In this document: positions 27,006 through 36,050 of the stretch, piece by piece
Numbering within the stretch: position 1 is the first letter of the stretch
Layout of the letters: every line of letters starts with the position of its first letter
From: Melioribacteraceae bacterium
GTDB taxonomy: Bacteria; Bacteroidota; Ignavibacteria; Ignavibacteriales; Melioribacteraceae
Direction of reading: 5' to 3'
DNA length: 64,000 bases
NCBI GenBank assembly: GCA_021740785.1
Contig: JAIOZI010000001.1
Location: 220,497 to 284,496, forward strand
Made by a program: the position numbers and the translations under genes
Notes under the pieces: model-generated
What the model was told of the DNA's origin: nothing
What the model saw: only the letters and a program-made list of their open reading frames with translations
Database searches by the model: none

Positions 27006-27897
27006 CTACATTTACTCCTTCACCTTCTAATTGATCTATCAAAATTTTCATCATTTTATTTACGGTTTCCAGGGTCGTGCTTAGCTCATTAAATAGTTCA
27101 TCATTGTAGAGAGCTTTCCCAAGATTATTCTTTTGAGATTTCGTTTCATCAAAGAGGAGGTTTACTTTATTTATTAATTCATTTGAATTTGCAACCGCTT
27201 TATTAACCTGAACTAATAAATCATTTACTGCGGTTTTGTTTGTATCGAGAATGCTATTTAGGTTACTGGTTAATCTATTGCTTTCAGTAATTAATGAATT
27301 GATACCGGATTTATTTTCATCAATTACAGAATTTAATTTTATCATAAGATTATTCATGTTTGCGACACTGGATTTCAACTGAAAAATAAATTTATCATCA
27401 GACAATATTTCATTCATACCTTTCAGAGTTGATGAGGCATCCTTTATTACAGTTACTAAATCATTTTGGACCGAACTTAACATTGCCATCGCAGTAGAAA
27501 TATCACCAACAAACTCACCATGATGTATCGCAGAAAAATCGATTTCTGTTTGATGATCCCCCGGATTAATTTCAATTTTTTTCCCGCCCATTAAATCGAG
27601 CATCATAATTGAAAAAGTCGCATCCGAACGTAAATCCGTATCCTGATCAACTACAGCTTCAACAATTGCACTGTTTTTATCAACATATATTTTATCAACG
27701 TAACCCTTTTTTACACCGTTGATCGTAACAGCGTCTCCCGAGTAAAGACCGGCAACATTATCGAACCTAAGTTGTAATATTTTCTTATCTCCGCCAAGAT
27801 CAATATTCTTAGCCCATCCAAAAACCCAAAGAAAAATTATTAAACCGATGAATACGGTTACACCGACTTTAATTTCCGCCTTTTTGCGATTGTCCAT
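26989..27897 (-). CDS. MCE-domain (MlaD-like) protein
   Basis: MlaD-type lipid-transport protein: one N-terminal membrane segment (about 13-29), MCE domain about 38-115 (VAGLYSGDAVTINGVKKGYVDKI and SIMMLDLMGGKKIEINPG), then a long helical/coiled-coil region with repeated NLNSILDTNKT-like and VNKAVANSNELI segments. Such proteins shuttle phospholipids between inner and outer membrane with MlaE/MlaF; those partners are not in the window. It overlaps ggt and, upstream, the small membrane coiled-coil gene. Confidence 0.92.
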   Translation of the reverse strand: MDNRKKAEIKVGVTVFIGLIIFLWVFGWAKNIDLGGDKKILQLRFDNVAGLYSGDAVTINGVKKGYVDKIYVDKNSAIVEAVVDQDTDLRSDATFSIMMLDLMGGKKIEINPGDHQTEIDFSAIHHGEFVGDISTAMAMLSSVQNDLVTVIKDASSTLKGMNEILSDDKFIFQLKSSVANMNNLMIKLNSVIDENKSGINSLITESNRLTSNLNSILDTNKTAVNDLLVQVNKAVANSNELINKVNLLFDETKSQKNNLGKALYNDELFNELSTTLETVNKMMKILIDQLEGEGVNVDASIF

Positions 27898-28261
27898 AAT
27901 TTATAATCTTCTTCTTAATTTGCTGATATTCCAATGAATCGATTGTATTCTCATCAATATTTGATTTCAACTTTTTAAGATAATTATTTATTTCATCATA
28001 TCCTTTTTCAAGCGTTTGATCTTTTGCATCTTTTAAATAATTCTGCATAAAAATATTTAGAGAATCCTGATACTTTTGAGTTGCTGTTGCAACTTCATCT
28101 TCAAATGTTTCTTTAACCGTTTCAACTATTTTCTTTTTACTATCCTCCCAAAATTGCATACCGTATTTCTGCACAATGTAATAACCGGTACCGATAAGCA
28201 AAATAAGAAGGAAAATAATTTTAAAAACACATCCTTTAAATGGCTTAAATAATAACGTTAT
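27869..28261 (-). CDS. membrane-anchored coiled-coil protein, probable ATA start
   Basis: Small charged helical protein without recognised family. If a TTG at 28201 is used it is 110 residues and begins in the middle of a hydrophobic segment. The open frame continues upstream to ATA at 28259-28261, giving 130 residues with positive KPFKG followed by the full membrane segment VFKIIFLLILLIGTGYYIV. GAGGAG ends 5 bases before ATA, and ATA overlaps the TAA of the CorC gene as ATAA, as ATGA would in a normal overlap. A coiled coil follows. It overlaps the MCE gene by 29 bp and may help it. Confidence 0.6.
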   Translation of the reverse strand: MTLLFKPFKGCVFKIIFLLILLIGTGYYIVQKYGMQFWEDSKKKIVETVKETFEDEVATATQKYQDSLNIFMQNYLKDAKDQTLEKGYDEINNYLKKLKSNIDENTIDSLEYQQIKKKIINYGQSQKGGN

Positions 28262-29529
28262 TTTATCTCCTCAATTAGAACTTTATTAATCCTCTTATTT
28301 TCTACTTCTTTTACGGTGAACAAGAATCTATTAAACTCAACTTGAAAACCTTCTTTTGGTATTTGACCGGCATGATTAAATATAAATCCGCCTATCGTGT
28401 CGTAGTCATCATTCTCGGATGAAAAATCAGCCTCAAATAAATTATTTATTTCATCAATCGGTACTTTACCCAACACAATATAACTATTCTCTCCAACAGG
28501 TGTGATTTCTGCTTCCTCTTTATCATATTCATCACGAATTTCACCGACAATTTCTTCAAGGATATCCTCAAGCGAAATTAATCCTGCAGTACCGCCGTAT
28601 TCATCAACAACAATTCCAAGATGCATGTTTTTCTCCTGGAATTCTTTCATCAAATCACTAATGAATTTATTTTCAGGAACGAACATTGCTTTCCGGGCAA
28701 TTTTCCTTAAGTTAAATTCGTTTTGACTTTCATCTTTTCCCAAATATTTTAAAAGATCCTTCGCATAAATTATTCCGATAACATTATCGAGGCTGCCTTC
28801 GTACAGCGGAATTCTACTGTGCCCCGAATTCGTAATAGTTGTCATAACAGTTTCGAATGTTGAATCAACGGAAACGGAAATAACATCAACTCGCGGAGTC
28901 ATAATTTCATGAGCAGATATTTTTTTAAATCCCACCAAACCGTGAATCAAGTCTTGCTCTTCCTCTTCTATGGTACCCGCTTCTGCGCCGAGATCTGCTA
29001 GCTCAGTTAATTCCTCGGCAGATATAGCGGTTTTATTATGCTTGAACTTTACGCTGATAAGTTTTATGATATCAGTTACTGTTTTGGTAACGGGATAAAT
29101 TAAAACGCTCGTCCAGTATAATGGTATTGCAACGAGTTTGGCAAATTTTAGCGGTTGTTTAGAAGCCCATATTTTGGGAGTTAATTCAGCAATCAGAATG
29201 ATCAAAATAGTAAGGATAATAATCTCAATAGTAAGCGCAAGTTCGACTGATATATTTAAAATAGGCGCAAGTTTTAATGCAATCAGCACACCGATAATCG
29301 ATGCACCAACATTAATTACAGTATTGCCGAGCAAAATAGTAACAAGCAGTCTTCTTGGAAACTCAAGTAAATTGGTGATATACTGAGCCAGAATACCTTT
29401 TTCCTTTTTAAGGATTTTAATTTTCTTCTTATCTAAAGAAAAAAGAGCAACTTCAGAACCGGAAAAAAAGCCAGAAAGTATTAATAAGGCAGCTAAACCA
29501 AATAATTTTAAAAACCAGTCAATATCCAA
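28258..29529 (-). CDS. CNNM/CBS/CorC-HlyC domain protein (GldE-like)
   Basis: 423-residue membrane protein: CNNM (DUF21) domain with four hydrophobic segments in residues 1-180 (GFFSGSEVALFSL, LLGNTVINVGASI), paired CBS domains at about 205-335 (MTPRVDVISVS, SGHSRIPLYEG, DEYGGTAGLIS), and the CorC/HlyC C-terminal domain at about 345-420 (NDDYDTIGGFIFNHAG). Members act in magnesium or cobalt efflux; GldE in gliding Bacteroidota is a paralogue. Substrate here is not determined. Confidence 0.93.
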   Translation of the reverse strand: MDIDWFLKLFGLAALLILSGFFSGSEVALFSLDKKKIKILKKEKGILAQYITNLLEFPRRLLVTILLGNTVINVGASIIGVLIALKLAPILNISVELALTIEIIILTILIILIAELTPKIWASKQPLKFAKLVAIPLYWTSVLIYPVTKTVTDIIKLISVKFKHNKTAISAEELTELADLGAEAGTIEEEEQDLIHGLVGFKKISAHEIMTPRVDVISVSVDSTFETVMTTITNSGHSRIPLYEGSLDNVIGIIYAKDLLKYLGKDESQNEFNLRKIARKAMFVPENKFISDLMKEFQEKNMHLGIVVDEYGGTAGLISLEDILEEIVGEIRDEYDKEEAEITPVGENSYIVLGKVPIDEINNLFEADFSSENDDYDTIGGFIFNHAGQIPKEGFQVEFNRFLFTVKEVENKRINKVLIEEIK

Positions 29530-29562
29530 ATACTACAAACGCCTATTTTGTTCAAAAAATTT

Positions 29563-30009
29563 TTAGAAAGGTAAATCATCATCTTCGGCTTTGGATTCAG
29601 CAGGTGCGGAGCTCTCAGATGATTGAGAATTATTAGATTCATAATTCCCGCCGCCTGATGCCGGATCAAGCGGTATAAGTCCGCTGTATGAATCCGCAAT
29701 TACTTCAGTGAAGTATTGTTTTTTACCTTCTTTATCCTCGTAACTCCTTTTTGAAAGCCGACCTTCCACATAAAACTTAGCGCCTTTTTTTAATTTATCC
29801 TTAAGGAAATCAGACAAATTAAACCCAACCACATTATGCCAGGTAGTTTCGTTTACCCAATTTCCGTCTTTACCTTTGTAACTGTAAGTTGTAGCAATCG
29901 AAAATGAAGTTACTGATACGTTGTTGTTTGTAAATCGGTTTTCTGCATCTTGCCCTAAATTTCCGATTAGCATAATTTTGTTTAAAGAAAAAGCCACTTT
30001 CTCCTCCAT
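29563..30009 (-). CDS. ssb: single-stranded DNA-binding protein
   Basis: SSB with the OB fold in residues 8-108 (NKIMLIGNLGQDAENRFTNN and FYVEGRLSKRSYEDKEGKK), a Gly/Ser/Asn-rich linker and the acidic tip DDDLPF that binds SSB partners. At 148 residues it is complete. It is 33 bp upstream of the CorC gene, in the same orientation. Confidence 0.97.
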   Translation of the reverse strand: MEEKVAFSLNKIMLIGNLGQDAENRFTNNNVSVTSFSIATTYSYKGKDGNWVNETTWHNVVGFNLSDFLKDKLKKGAKFYVEGRLSKRSYEDKEGKKQYFTEVIADSYSGLIPLDPASGGGNYESNNSQSSESSAPAESKAEDDDLPF

Positions 30010-30115
30010 GAATGATTTCTGACAATTCGACCTGAAATTTAATCAATTAAATAAAAAGAGTAAATTAATTGTAACAGGAATTAAGATTAAATGATAGATA
30101 ATAAATTTGCAGAGA

Positions 30116-30796
30116 TTATGCAAAGAAATAGAATACGAAATTGCATGCAAGTGGAATTAAAAAATTATCCAAATCCCTTGGGCTCACTGCTTCGGCGAAT
30201 GTTGTTGCCGCAGCACATAATAAAATTAACGAAACATCAACATAACCGATAATAATATAATTGAATAACATTGCAGCAAGCGTTCCAAAAACAATAAATG
30301 CTAAACTACCTTCAATACTTTTTTCGGTAACAATTTTATATTTATGTTTACCAAATTTTTGACCGAAAACCGGCGCTAAACCATCTCCCCATCCTAAGAA
30401 TCCCATGGCAGTTGCGGCTAATGCGGTATTAAAATAGAAAGTACCCATTATGTTCATAACGATAGTAAAATATAACGGACCTCGTAAAAGTTCATTCCTG
30501 TCGCCTGTGCGAGTCATAGTTTTTACAGCATCATCATCAGGAGAAGCAGTTAGCCCCTTTACAATTAATAAAACTGTCCAAATAAAAGCCGGTAATACAT
30601 TTAGATATTTAGTCCAATGTGTTTGATCAAAAAGGAGCCAAAAAACAAGCCAAGATCCCGCGGCAATATGAACAACCTTTCTTGAGATATCTTTGGGAAA
30701 ACCTTTACGAACTAGAAAATCCATAACTGCAACCACAGCAAAAACATATACGACGCTGCAAATTGCAATAATGATATTGTAGAGAGCCGGACTCAT
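30116..30796 (-). CDS. diacylglycerol/polyprenol kinase-like (phytol kinase/Dgk1 family) membrane protein
   Basis: 226-residue polytopic membrane protein with about seven hydrophobic segments. The conserved motifs RKVVHIAAGSW (38-48) and GWGDGLAPVFGQKFGKHK with EKSIEGSLAF match the CTP-dependent lipid kinase family that includes SEC59 dolichol kinase, yeast Dgk1 and plant phytol kinase, and is related to CDP-diglyceride synthase. It likely phosphorylates a prenol or diacylglycerol at the membrane. It lies 6 bp downstream of the SPOR lipoprotein gene. Confidence 0.82.
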   Translation of the reverse strand: MSPALYNIIIAICSVVYVFAVVAVMDFLVRKGFPKDISRKVVHIAAGSWLVFWLLFDQTHWTKYLNVLPAFIWTVLLIVKGLTASPDDDAVKTMTRTGDRNELLRGPLYFTIVMNIMGTFYFNTALAATAMGFLGWGDGLAPVFGQKFGKHKYKIVTEKSIEGSLAFIVFGTLAAMLFNYIIIGYVDVSLILLCAAATTFAEAVSPRDLDNFLIPLACNFVFYFFA

Positions 30797-30802
30797 AAAA
30801 AA

Positions 30803-31261
30803 TCAATCTTTGATAACAATAAAAGCATCTTTGAACGCTTCGATTTTCCAAAGTTGATTTCTCATATTCTCGGCATCTGACCTTGTTTTATAAGGTGGAA
30901 GTTGAACAACATAAAGATTATTCTCTTCATTGTATTGAATATGTGGAACTACATTTAACTTATCTTTATTGAGTAATAAAAATCTTTCGGCTCTTGCTTC
31001 TGTGGTAAAAGCACCGATTTGAACTATGTAATAAGTTTCTGCAACCGGTGGTAACGGCGGAGTGACTTGCTTAACATCTTCTTCCTCTTCAACAACTAAA
31101 GTATCTTCTTCATAATCGGTTACATCATCAAAAACATAAATTTCGCTTTCATCACCGGAAGAATTGCTTTCGTTATTACTACTTTCTTCGGAAGCCGAAC
31201 ATGCATAAAGAAAAATTAATGCAATCAGTATGGAAAATGTTTTAATGGAATTCTTCATCAT
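30803..31261 (-). CDS. SPOR-domain lipoprotein
   Basis: 152-residue lipoprotein with lipobox FLYAC (lipidated Cys21), an acidic Ser/Glu-rich linker and a C-terminal SPOR domain (about 80-150, ETYYIVQIGAFTTEARAERFL). SPOR domains bind denuded peptidoglycan at the division septum. Such short lipoprotein-SPOR proteins act in the cell envelope. Confidence 0.88.
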   Translation of the reverse strand: MMKNSIKTFSILIALIFLYACSASEESSNNESNSSGDESEIYVFDDVTDYEEDTLVVEEEEDVKQVTPPLPPVAETYYIVQIGAFTTEARAERFLLLNKDKLNVVPHIQYNEENNLYVVQLPPYKTRSDAENMRNQLWKIEAFKDAFIVIKD

Positions 31262-31276
31262 AAATCCATAATAAAA

Positions 31277-31308
31277 TTATAAAAGGGATGGAAATAATTC
31301 CATCCCTT
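31277..31308 (-). terminator. strong Rho-independent terminator
   Basis: Perfect 11-bp stem AAGGGATGGAA/TTCCATCCCTT (31283-31293 with 31298-31308), loop of four bases. On the minus strand the stem is followed by a T-rich stretch. It lies 9 bp after the stop of the SGNH esterase gene and would end that transcript. Confidence 0.8.
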
Positions 31309-31317
31309 AAAAATAAC

Positions 31318-32634
31318 TTAAAATAGTATCCTCTCAAATGCATTTGCGTCAAAGCTTGTCCCTGTTATCTTACCTGCAGCTTGTGACTCAGCAAAAATTA
31401 AACTTGGCGGTATTGTTGATAAATCTATCAAAGGAATTGATGCGTTATACTTTTCATTGATCACTTTAATAAATTCATTTGCAACTACTGCATAACCCGC
31501 GCTGGTTGGATGGACACCGTCTAAGCTGAATAAACCACCGCTGACATAGGTTGCGGTAAAATCAATACCATTAGCAGAATATCCGTTTTGGGAAATATCT
31601 GTGAAGAAAGAATTTATATCAACTACAGCATATCCTGCACCTGCGCAAATAGCAGCAATAATATCATTATAACCGTCAACTAAAGCTTTGGTATTTGTAA
31701 TTTCCGATTCATCAAGAATAACACCGTTAGATAAAGGATTTTCGGCTGACAAACCTTTACCAGCAGCTAATTCAGCCGAAGCGGTTAATAACAAAAGATT
31801 CTTTGTTAAATCCAAAGGAGCTACGGATCCGTCTGCCTTTGTTCCAACGACAGCGGTTATTCCCTGAGCCAAAAGCTGCGGTCCAACTGTATTAAAAAAC
31901 GGAACCGATAAAACATCAGGAATATTTGCAACAACAACATCAACACCGGCAGTTGCTAATTGAGTGATAATTGCCTGGTACATTGCCTGAAAGTTAGCCG
32001 GAGGAGTTGGAGGGAATAGACCGCCTCTAGTTGCATAAGCAAGAACATCATTATTACCGATCCAAAGTGTCATGAATGTAGGATTTTGAGCTAAAGCTTG
32101 CTGCATCATTGTTCCCTGACCTCTTAAAACTGCATTGAACATGGGATTCTCAACACTCACACCATATGCAGTCAACTGTGTTGCAGTATAGCAATCGGCT
32201 GCATTCGTTGTGTTTAATACATCCCAAAGAAACGCACCTTTTACTCCAAGATTATTGTAAGGTGCTGCATAAGTCAGATTTGAAGGAGCAGTTGCATCAG
32301 GATTTGTATAAGTTGAAAACGGTTCTAAGCTCGCAACTTCTAATCTTCCACCTGAACCGGGGTCTGGAAAGTTTGCATATACAAAATCAGTTTGAACTTG
32401 TTTTGCTATTAAATTTGTAAATGAATATTCTTGCGCTGAAGAATAAACGGAGCCTGATTGTTCACCTTGAGTTAAACTGTTGCCAATAGAAACAAATGTT
32501 GTAAAATCGGCAGAACCTGTTGATGGTGCAGGCGTTGGTTTCGGAGCGGTTAAATCCGAACGATCTTCGCAACCGGTAAAAAATAAACCGATTGAAAGAA
32601 CCAATGCAATTAATAATCTATTTATATGTTTCAT
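31318..32634 (-). CDS. SGNH/GDSL-type esterase lipoprotein
   Basis: Lipoprotein with lipobox LFFTGC (lipidated Cys22 of the chosen start) and an SGNH hydrolase fold: block I FVSIGNSLTQGE (Ser53; GNSL in place of GDSL), block III WIGNNDVL, and block V DGVHPTSAGYA near residue 385. Probable esterase or lipase on the outer membrane or in the periplasm. A TTG at 32655 opens a frame 7 codons longer, but GAGGAGGG lies there, so the ATG at 32634 is chosen (438 residues). It lies 17 bp downstream of the FadL-like porin and may act on its substrates. Confidence 0.88.
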   Translation of the reverse strand: MKHINRLLIALVLSIGLFFTGCEDRSDLTAPKPTPAPSTGSADFTTFVSIGNSLTQGEQSGSVYSSAQEYSFTNLIAKQVQTDFVYANFPDPGSGGRLEVASLEPFSTYTNPDATAPSNLTYAAPYNNLGVKGAFLWDVLNTTNAADCYTATQLTAYGVSVENPMFNAVLRGQGTMMQQALAQNPTFMTLWIGNNDVLAYATRGGLFPPTPPANFQAMYQAIITQLATAGVDVVVANIPDVLSVPFFNTVGPQLLAQGITAVVGTKADGSVAPLDLTKNLLLLTASAELAAGKGLSAENPLSNGVILDESEITNTKALVDGYNDIIAAICAGAGYAVVDINSFFTDISQNGYSANGIDFTATYVSGGLFSLDGVHPTSAGYAVVANEFIKVINEKYNASIPLIDLSTIPPSLIFAESQAAGKITGTSFDANAFERILF

Positions 32635-32651
32635 AGTTTTCTCTTCCCTCC

Positions 32652-33896
32652 TCAATTAAAATTATATGAAAAATTGATTCCAAAAAGATGAGCTGAAGAG
32701 TTATATACTCCGTTGAAAGGCGTGTTGCCTTCTGCATAATTTTCTAAGGAGTTAGTAATTTCTCTTTCTGCAAACCTTAAGAATAGGTAAGCAATATCTA
32801 CGGAAAGAGCTTCAGTTAAGTTATAACCGAATCCAATATTAAATCCTAACCTATCTGCATCCGGTAGAGTTGGTTCAACTCTTTCATCATCAACGGGATT
32901 TTTATCATATAATAATCCTCCTCTTAAAGCAAAATCTGAAGACAACCAATATTCAGCTCCAAAACGAACTATAAAAGAATTATTATAATCTCTTTTAGCT
33001 GAGAGATCATCAAGATTCGGATCAGTAAAATCAATTGCTAATTTGTCATAACTTGACCAGCCGACGTATTGAAAATCAGCCGTCAGTGTTAATTCATTCA
33101 TTGGAAAAACAGCGACGCCGAATGTAACATTCATCGGAGTAGTTAATTCGGCAGCAATACCACCCTTAGGTAATGAGCCTTCGAGCTGCGAAGGTCCGCC
33201 TTTAGTAGTTGCGTCACCTTCAAAATTGAAAGTTGCACTGCTTCTGAAAGAAACACCAAGCGATAACTCCTTAAGCGGTTGATACAATAATCCGCCTGTA
33301 AAACCCCAAGCAGTTCCGTCACCTTCTAATGATACCATTGCTTCTCCTTCAAAAGGATAAAGCGAAGTTTTTCGGGCGATGGTTACATCACCGTAAGCAA
33401 AAACTAAACCGGCACCGATAGACAAATTATCTGTAAGTCTATAGGAGATTGTTGGAGTAAAAAAGAAAGTTCTTATTTCAGTATCGACTGCCAATTTATT
33501 CCCCACCCAATCTTCAGGCCATTCCGTACCAAGTCCGTAAGGATTGTTAACGCTAAGACCTACTGCTAAATCATCATTTATTTGATGAGTTGCATAAATA
33601 TTAATCGGGGTAAAAAGATTGTCCTTAACTGAATATTCAGTTATTTCTGGCGCCGGACCTCTAAATGCTGCTTTTGGTGAAATTAAAGTAACTCCTGCAA
33701 CTAAATGAGTTCCTTTAAGATTCACTAAACCAGCCGGATTATAGAATAATGCGGATACATCATTCGCTAGTCCGGTGAATGCTCCTCCCATTGCCATTGC
33801 GCGTGCTCCATGTTCATTGATTTGGAAACCACTCGCAAAAATACTGCTAAGGGAGAACATTAGTGCTACTAATGTTAATCGTACTTTTCTGGCCAT
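32652..33896 (-). CDS. FadL/OMPP1/TodX-type outer-membrane porin
   Basis: Long-chain fatty acid or hydrophobic compound transport porin. After a signal peptide (1-22) comes FQINEHGARAMAMGGAF, the family N-terminus, followed by NDVSALFYNPAGLVNL and C-terminal strands ending in LFGINFSYNFN with a terminal aromatic-Asn. At 414 residues it is normal. It is followed by an SGNH esterase, a sensible pair for lipid uptake. Confidence 0.93.
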   Translation of the reverse strand: MARKVRLTLVALMFSLSSIFASGFQINEHGARAMAMGGAFTGLANDVSALFYNPAGLVNLKGTHLVAGVTLISPKAAFRGPAPEITEYSVKDNLFTPINIYATHQINDDLAVGLSVNNPYGLGTEWPEDWVGNKLAVDTEIRTFFFTPTISYRLTDNLSIGAGLVFAYGDVTIARKTSLYPFEGEAMVSLEGDGTAWGFTGGLLYQPLKELSLGVSFRSSATFNFEGDATTKGGPSQLEGSLPKGGIAAELTTPMNVTFGVAVFPMNELTLTADFQYVGWSSYDKLAIDFTDPNLDDLSAKRDYNNSFIVRFGAEYWLSSDFALRGGLLYDKNPVDDERVEPTLPDADRLGFNIGFGYNLTEALSVDIAYLFLRFAEREITNSLENYAEGNTPFNGVYNSSAHLFGINFSYNFN

Positions 33897-33967
33897 GCTG
33901 ACTCCTGTTTGTATTTTTGGATTAATTTGTTAATATAACTATTTAGAAAATAGATAGCTATTTCCGT

Positions 33968-34468
33968 TTATTTAATAACAATAATTGTTTCTCCTTTTTC
34001 TACCGACTTTCCTTCATCAACCAAGATTTCTTCAATAACACCTGAAGAATTTGACCTGATATCGTTTTCCATTTTCATTGCTTCTAAAATAAAGAGTGAT
34101 TCTCCGAATTCAACCCTATCACCAACATTCTTCTTTACACTTAATACTAATCCCGGCATTGGAGCTTTAACTTCCGAATGATGACTTAATTTAGCCTGGT
34201 TCTTTAAATATTCTGTGGCTTTTTCACGAAGTAATGTCCTGACTGTTAATTCATAATATCTGCCATCTAGTGACATAGAATAGTTTTCGCTGTTTGCTTT
34301 ATTGGTTACAATGTTATAAATCTTATTACCGATCTTTAACAGGTAGGAGTGCTTATTCACTTTCGATAATTCAACTTCATAAGTAGTGTCGCCAAGTTCA
34401 ATTATGCCATTCCCGCTGCATTTGATATTCTTTTTAGTAGAATTTACTGTAACGACGTACTCATTCAT
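33968..34468 (-). CDS. biotin/lipoyl-binding carrier protein (BCCP-like)
   Basis: 166-residue protein with a C-terminal biotinyl domain (about 98-166); the biotinylated Lys132 is in ILEAMKMEND. The upstream part is a linker-like beta domain. It partners the biotin carboxylase gene, overlapping its stop by 8 bp, as subunits of an acyl-CoA or pyruvate/oxaloacetate carboxylase. The carboxyltransferase subunit is not in the window, so the acceptor substrate cannot be named. Confidence 0.92.
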   Translation of the reverse strand: MNEYVVTVNSTKKNIKCSGNGIIELGDTTYEVELSKVNKHSYLLKIGNKIYNIVTNKANSENYSMSLDGRYYELTVRTLLREKATEYLKNQAKLSHHSEVKAPMPGLVLSVKKNVGDRVEFGESLFILEAMKMENDIRSNSSGVIEEILVDEGKSVEKGETIIVIK

Positions 34469-35957
34469 ATCGTTGATTGTTCCAGTGGTTATTCGATTTA
34501 TTATCTATTGATACCGTTTTCAATTTACTTTCCTTGTCTTTTAATAATGCCGCAAATATTGAAACGACATCTTCATATTCCTTTGATATTTCTTTTTCCC
34601 ATTCGTAAGGCACTAATGGCATAAATTCATTTTCAATAAAATTGATGTCGAAAGTTCCGTCGCGAAATGATTGCCTGTTTAGAATCCATTTAAAACCGGA
34701 TATATTTGTAATTACCCCGGCAACTTGATATTCACCAAGCGCACGCTCCATTCTTGCAATTGCTTCATCTCGATCCTTTCCCCAGGTAATAACTTTTGCC
34801 AGCATCGGATCATAATAAACGGGAACATCAGTCATTAAATCAATTCCCCTATCTACTCGAATACCGGGACCTGAAGGAAGCCTGTGATGTATTATTTTCC
34901 CGGTTGACGGGGCAAAATTATTATTGATATCTTCTGCATATATTCTGCATTCAATCGCGCTGCCGTTTATCTTAATTTCATCTTGAGAAAATGATAACTT
35001 CTCACCATTGGCAATTCTAATTTGTTCCTTTACCAAATCTATTCCGGTTATCATCTCGGTAACAGGATGTTCAACCTGCAGACGTGTATTCATTTCCAGA
35101 AAATAAAAATTCTTATCCTTATCCATCAAAAATTCAACCGTTCCCGCATTAAAATAATTACAGGCTTTTGCCGCATCAATTGCAGCGATTGTAATTTTCG
35201 ATCTTGTTTCATCATCAACAAAAAGAGATGGGGCTTCTTCTACAACTTTTTGATGTCTTCTCTGTACTGAACATTCTCTTTCGAAAAGATGCGCATAATT
35301 CCCATGCATATCAGCAATTATCTGAACTTCAATATGTTTTGGATTCTCGATAAATTTTTCAATATAAACATCCGAATTGCCGAATGCTTTTTGTGATTCA
35401 TTCTGAGCACGTTCAAGAGCTTCTCTGAATTTATCTTCGCTGTCTACCTTCCTCATTCCTTTACCACCGCCGCCCGCTGCGGCTTTCAACATTACCGGGA
35501 ATCCAATTCCCTTTGCAATTTTAATTGCTTCATCAATATCATTAATTGGTTCAGTGGTTCCAGGAACTATCGGCACATTATTTTTCTTCATTATTTTTCT
35601 AGCGGCAGTTTTCTCTCCCATCATCTCAACGGATCTGCTGCTAGGTCCAATAAAAACAAATCCGGCTTCTTTTACCTTCTTAATAAATACTGAATTTTCC
35701 GAAAGAAAACCATAACCCGGGTGAATTGCATCCGCACCGATTTCTAAAGCTTTTGCGATTATATTATCGATATTAAGATAAGATTGGTTGGCAGGCGCTG
35801 CTCCGATATGATAAGCTTCATCTGCAGCTCTTACATGAAGAGAATTTTTATCTGCATCAGAATATATGGCTGCTGAAGTGATTCCCATTTCGCGGCATGC
35901 TTTAATTATGCGTACCGCAATTTCACCTCGATTCACAATTAATATTTTTTTGAACAT
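34461..35957 (-). CDS. biotin carboxylase subunit (acyl-CoA carboxylase/pyruvate carboxylase type)
   Basis: ATP-grasp biotin carboxylase: KILIVNRGEIAVRIIKACRE at the N-terminus, HPGYGFLSEN (79-88), ATP-binding AAGGGGKGMRK (160-170), and EHPVTEMITGIDLV. Length 498 exceeds AccC (about 450) through a C-terminal extension, as in carboxylases for propionyl-, 3-methylcrotonyl- or oxo-acid substrates. It is co-transcribed with the biotin carrier. The 14-bp palindrome TCCTTAATTAAGGA lies 24 bp before its start. Confidence 0.94.
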   Translation of the reverse strand: MFKKILIVNRGEIAVRIIKACREMGITSAAIYSDADKNSLHVRAADEAYHIGAAPANQSYLNIDNIIAKALEIGADAIHPGYGFLSENSVFIKKVKEAGFVFIGPSSRSVEMMGEKTAARKIMKKNNVPIVPGTTEPINDIDEAIKIAKGIGFPVMLKAAAGGGGKGMRKVDSEDKFREALERAQNESQKAFGNSDVYIEKFIENPKHIEVQIIADMHGNYAHLFERECSVQRRHQKVVEEAPSLFVDDETRSKITIAAIDAAKACNYFNAGTVEFLMDKDKNFYFLEMNTRLQVEHPVTEMITGIDLVKEQIRIANGEKLSFSQDEIKINGSAIECRIYAEDINNNFAPSTGKIIHHRLPSGPGIRVDRGIDLMTDVPVYYDPMLAKVITWGKDRDEAIARMERALGEYQVAGVITNISGFKWILNRQSFRDGTFDINFIENEFMPLVPYEWEKEISKEYEDVVSIFAALLKDKESKLKTVSIDNKSNNHWNNQRYE

Positions 35958-35980
35958 AGGTCCGTGTTAAAGTGCTGAAT

Positions 35981-35994
35981 TCCTTAATTAAGGA
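35981..35994. promoter_or_regulatory. 14-bp perfect palindrome upstream of the biotin carboxylase gene
   Basis: TCCTTAATTAAGGA lies in the 93-bp gap before the biotin carboxylase start, 24 bp from the ATG. A dimeric repressor could bind here, but AT-rich palindromes of this size also arise by chance. No regulator gene is adjacent. Confidence 0.25.
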
Positions 35995-36050
35995 TAAACA
36001 TAGCTTATATCGATTTGTAAATTAATAAAAAAATAGAACTCTTCATAAAT

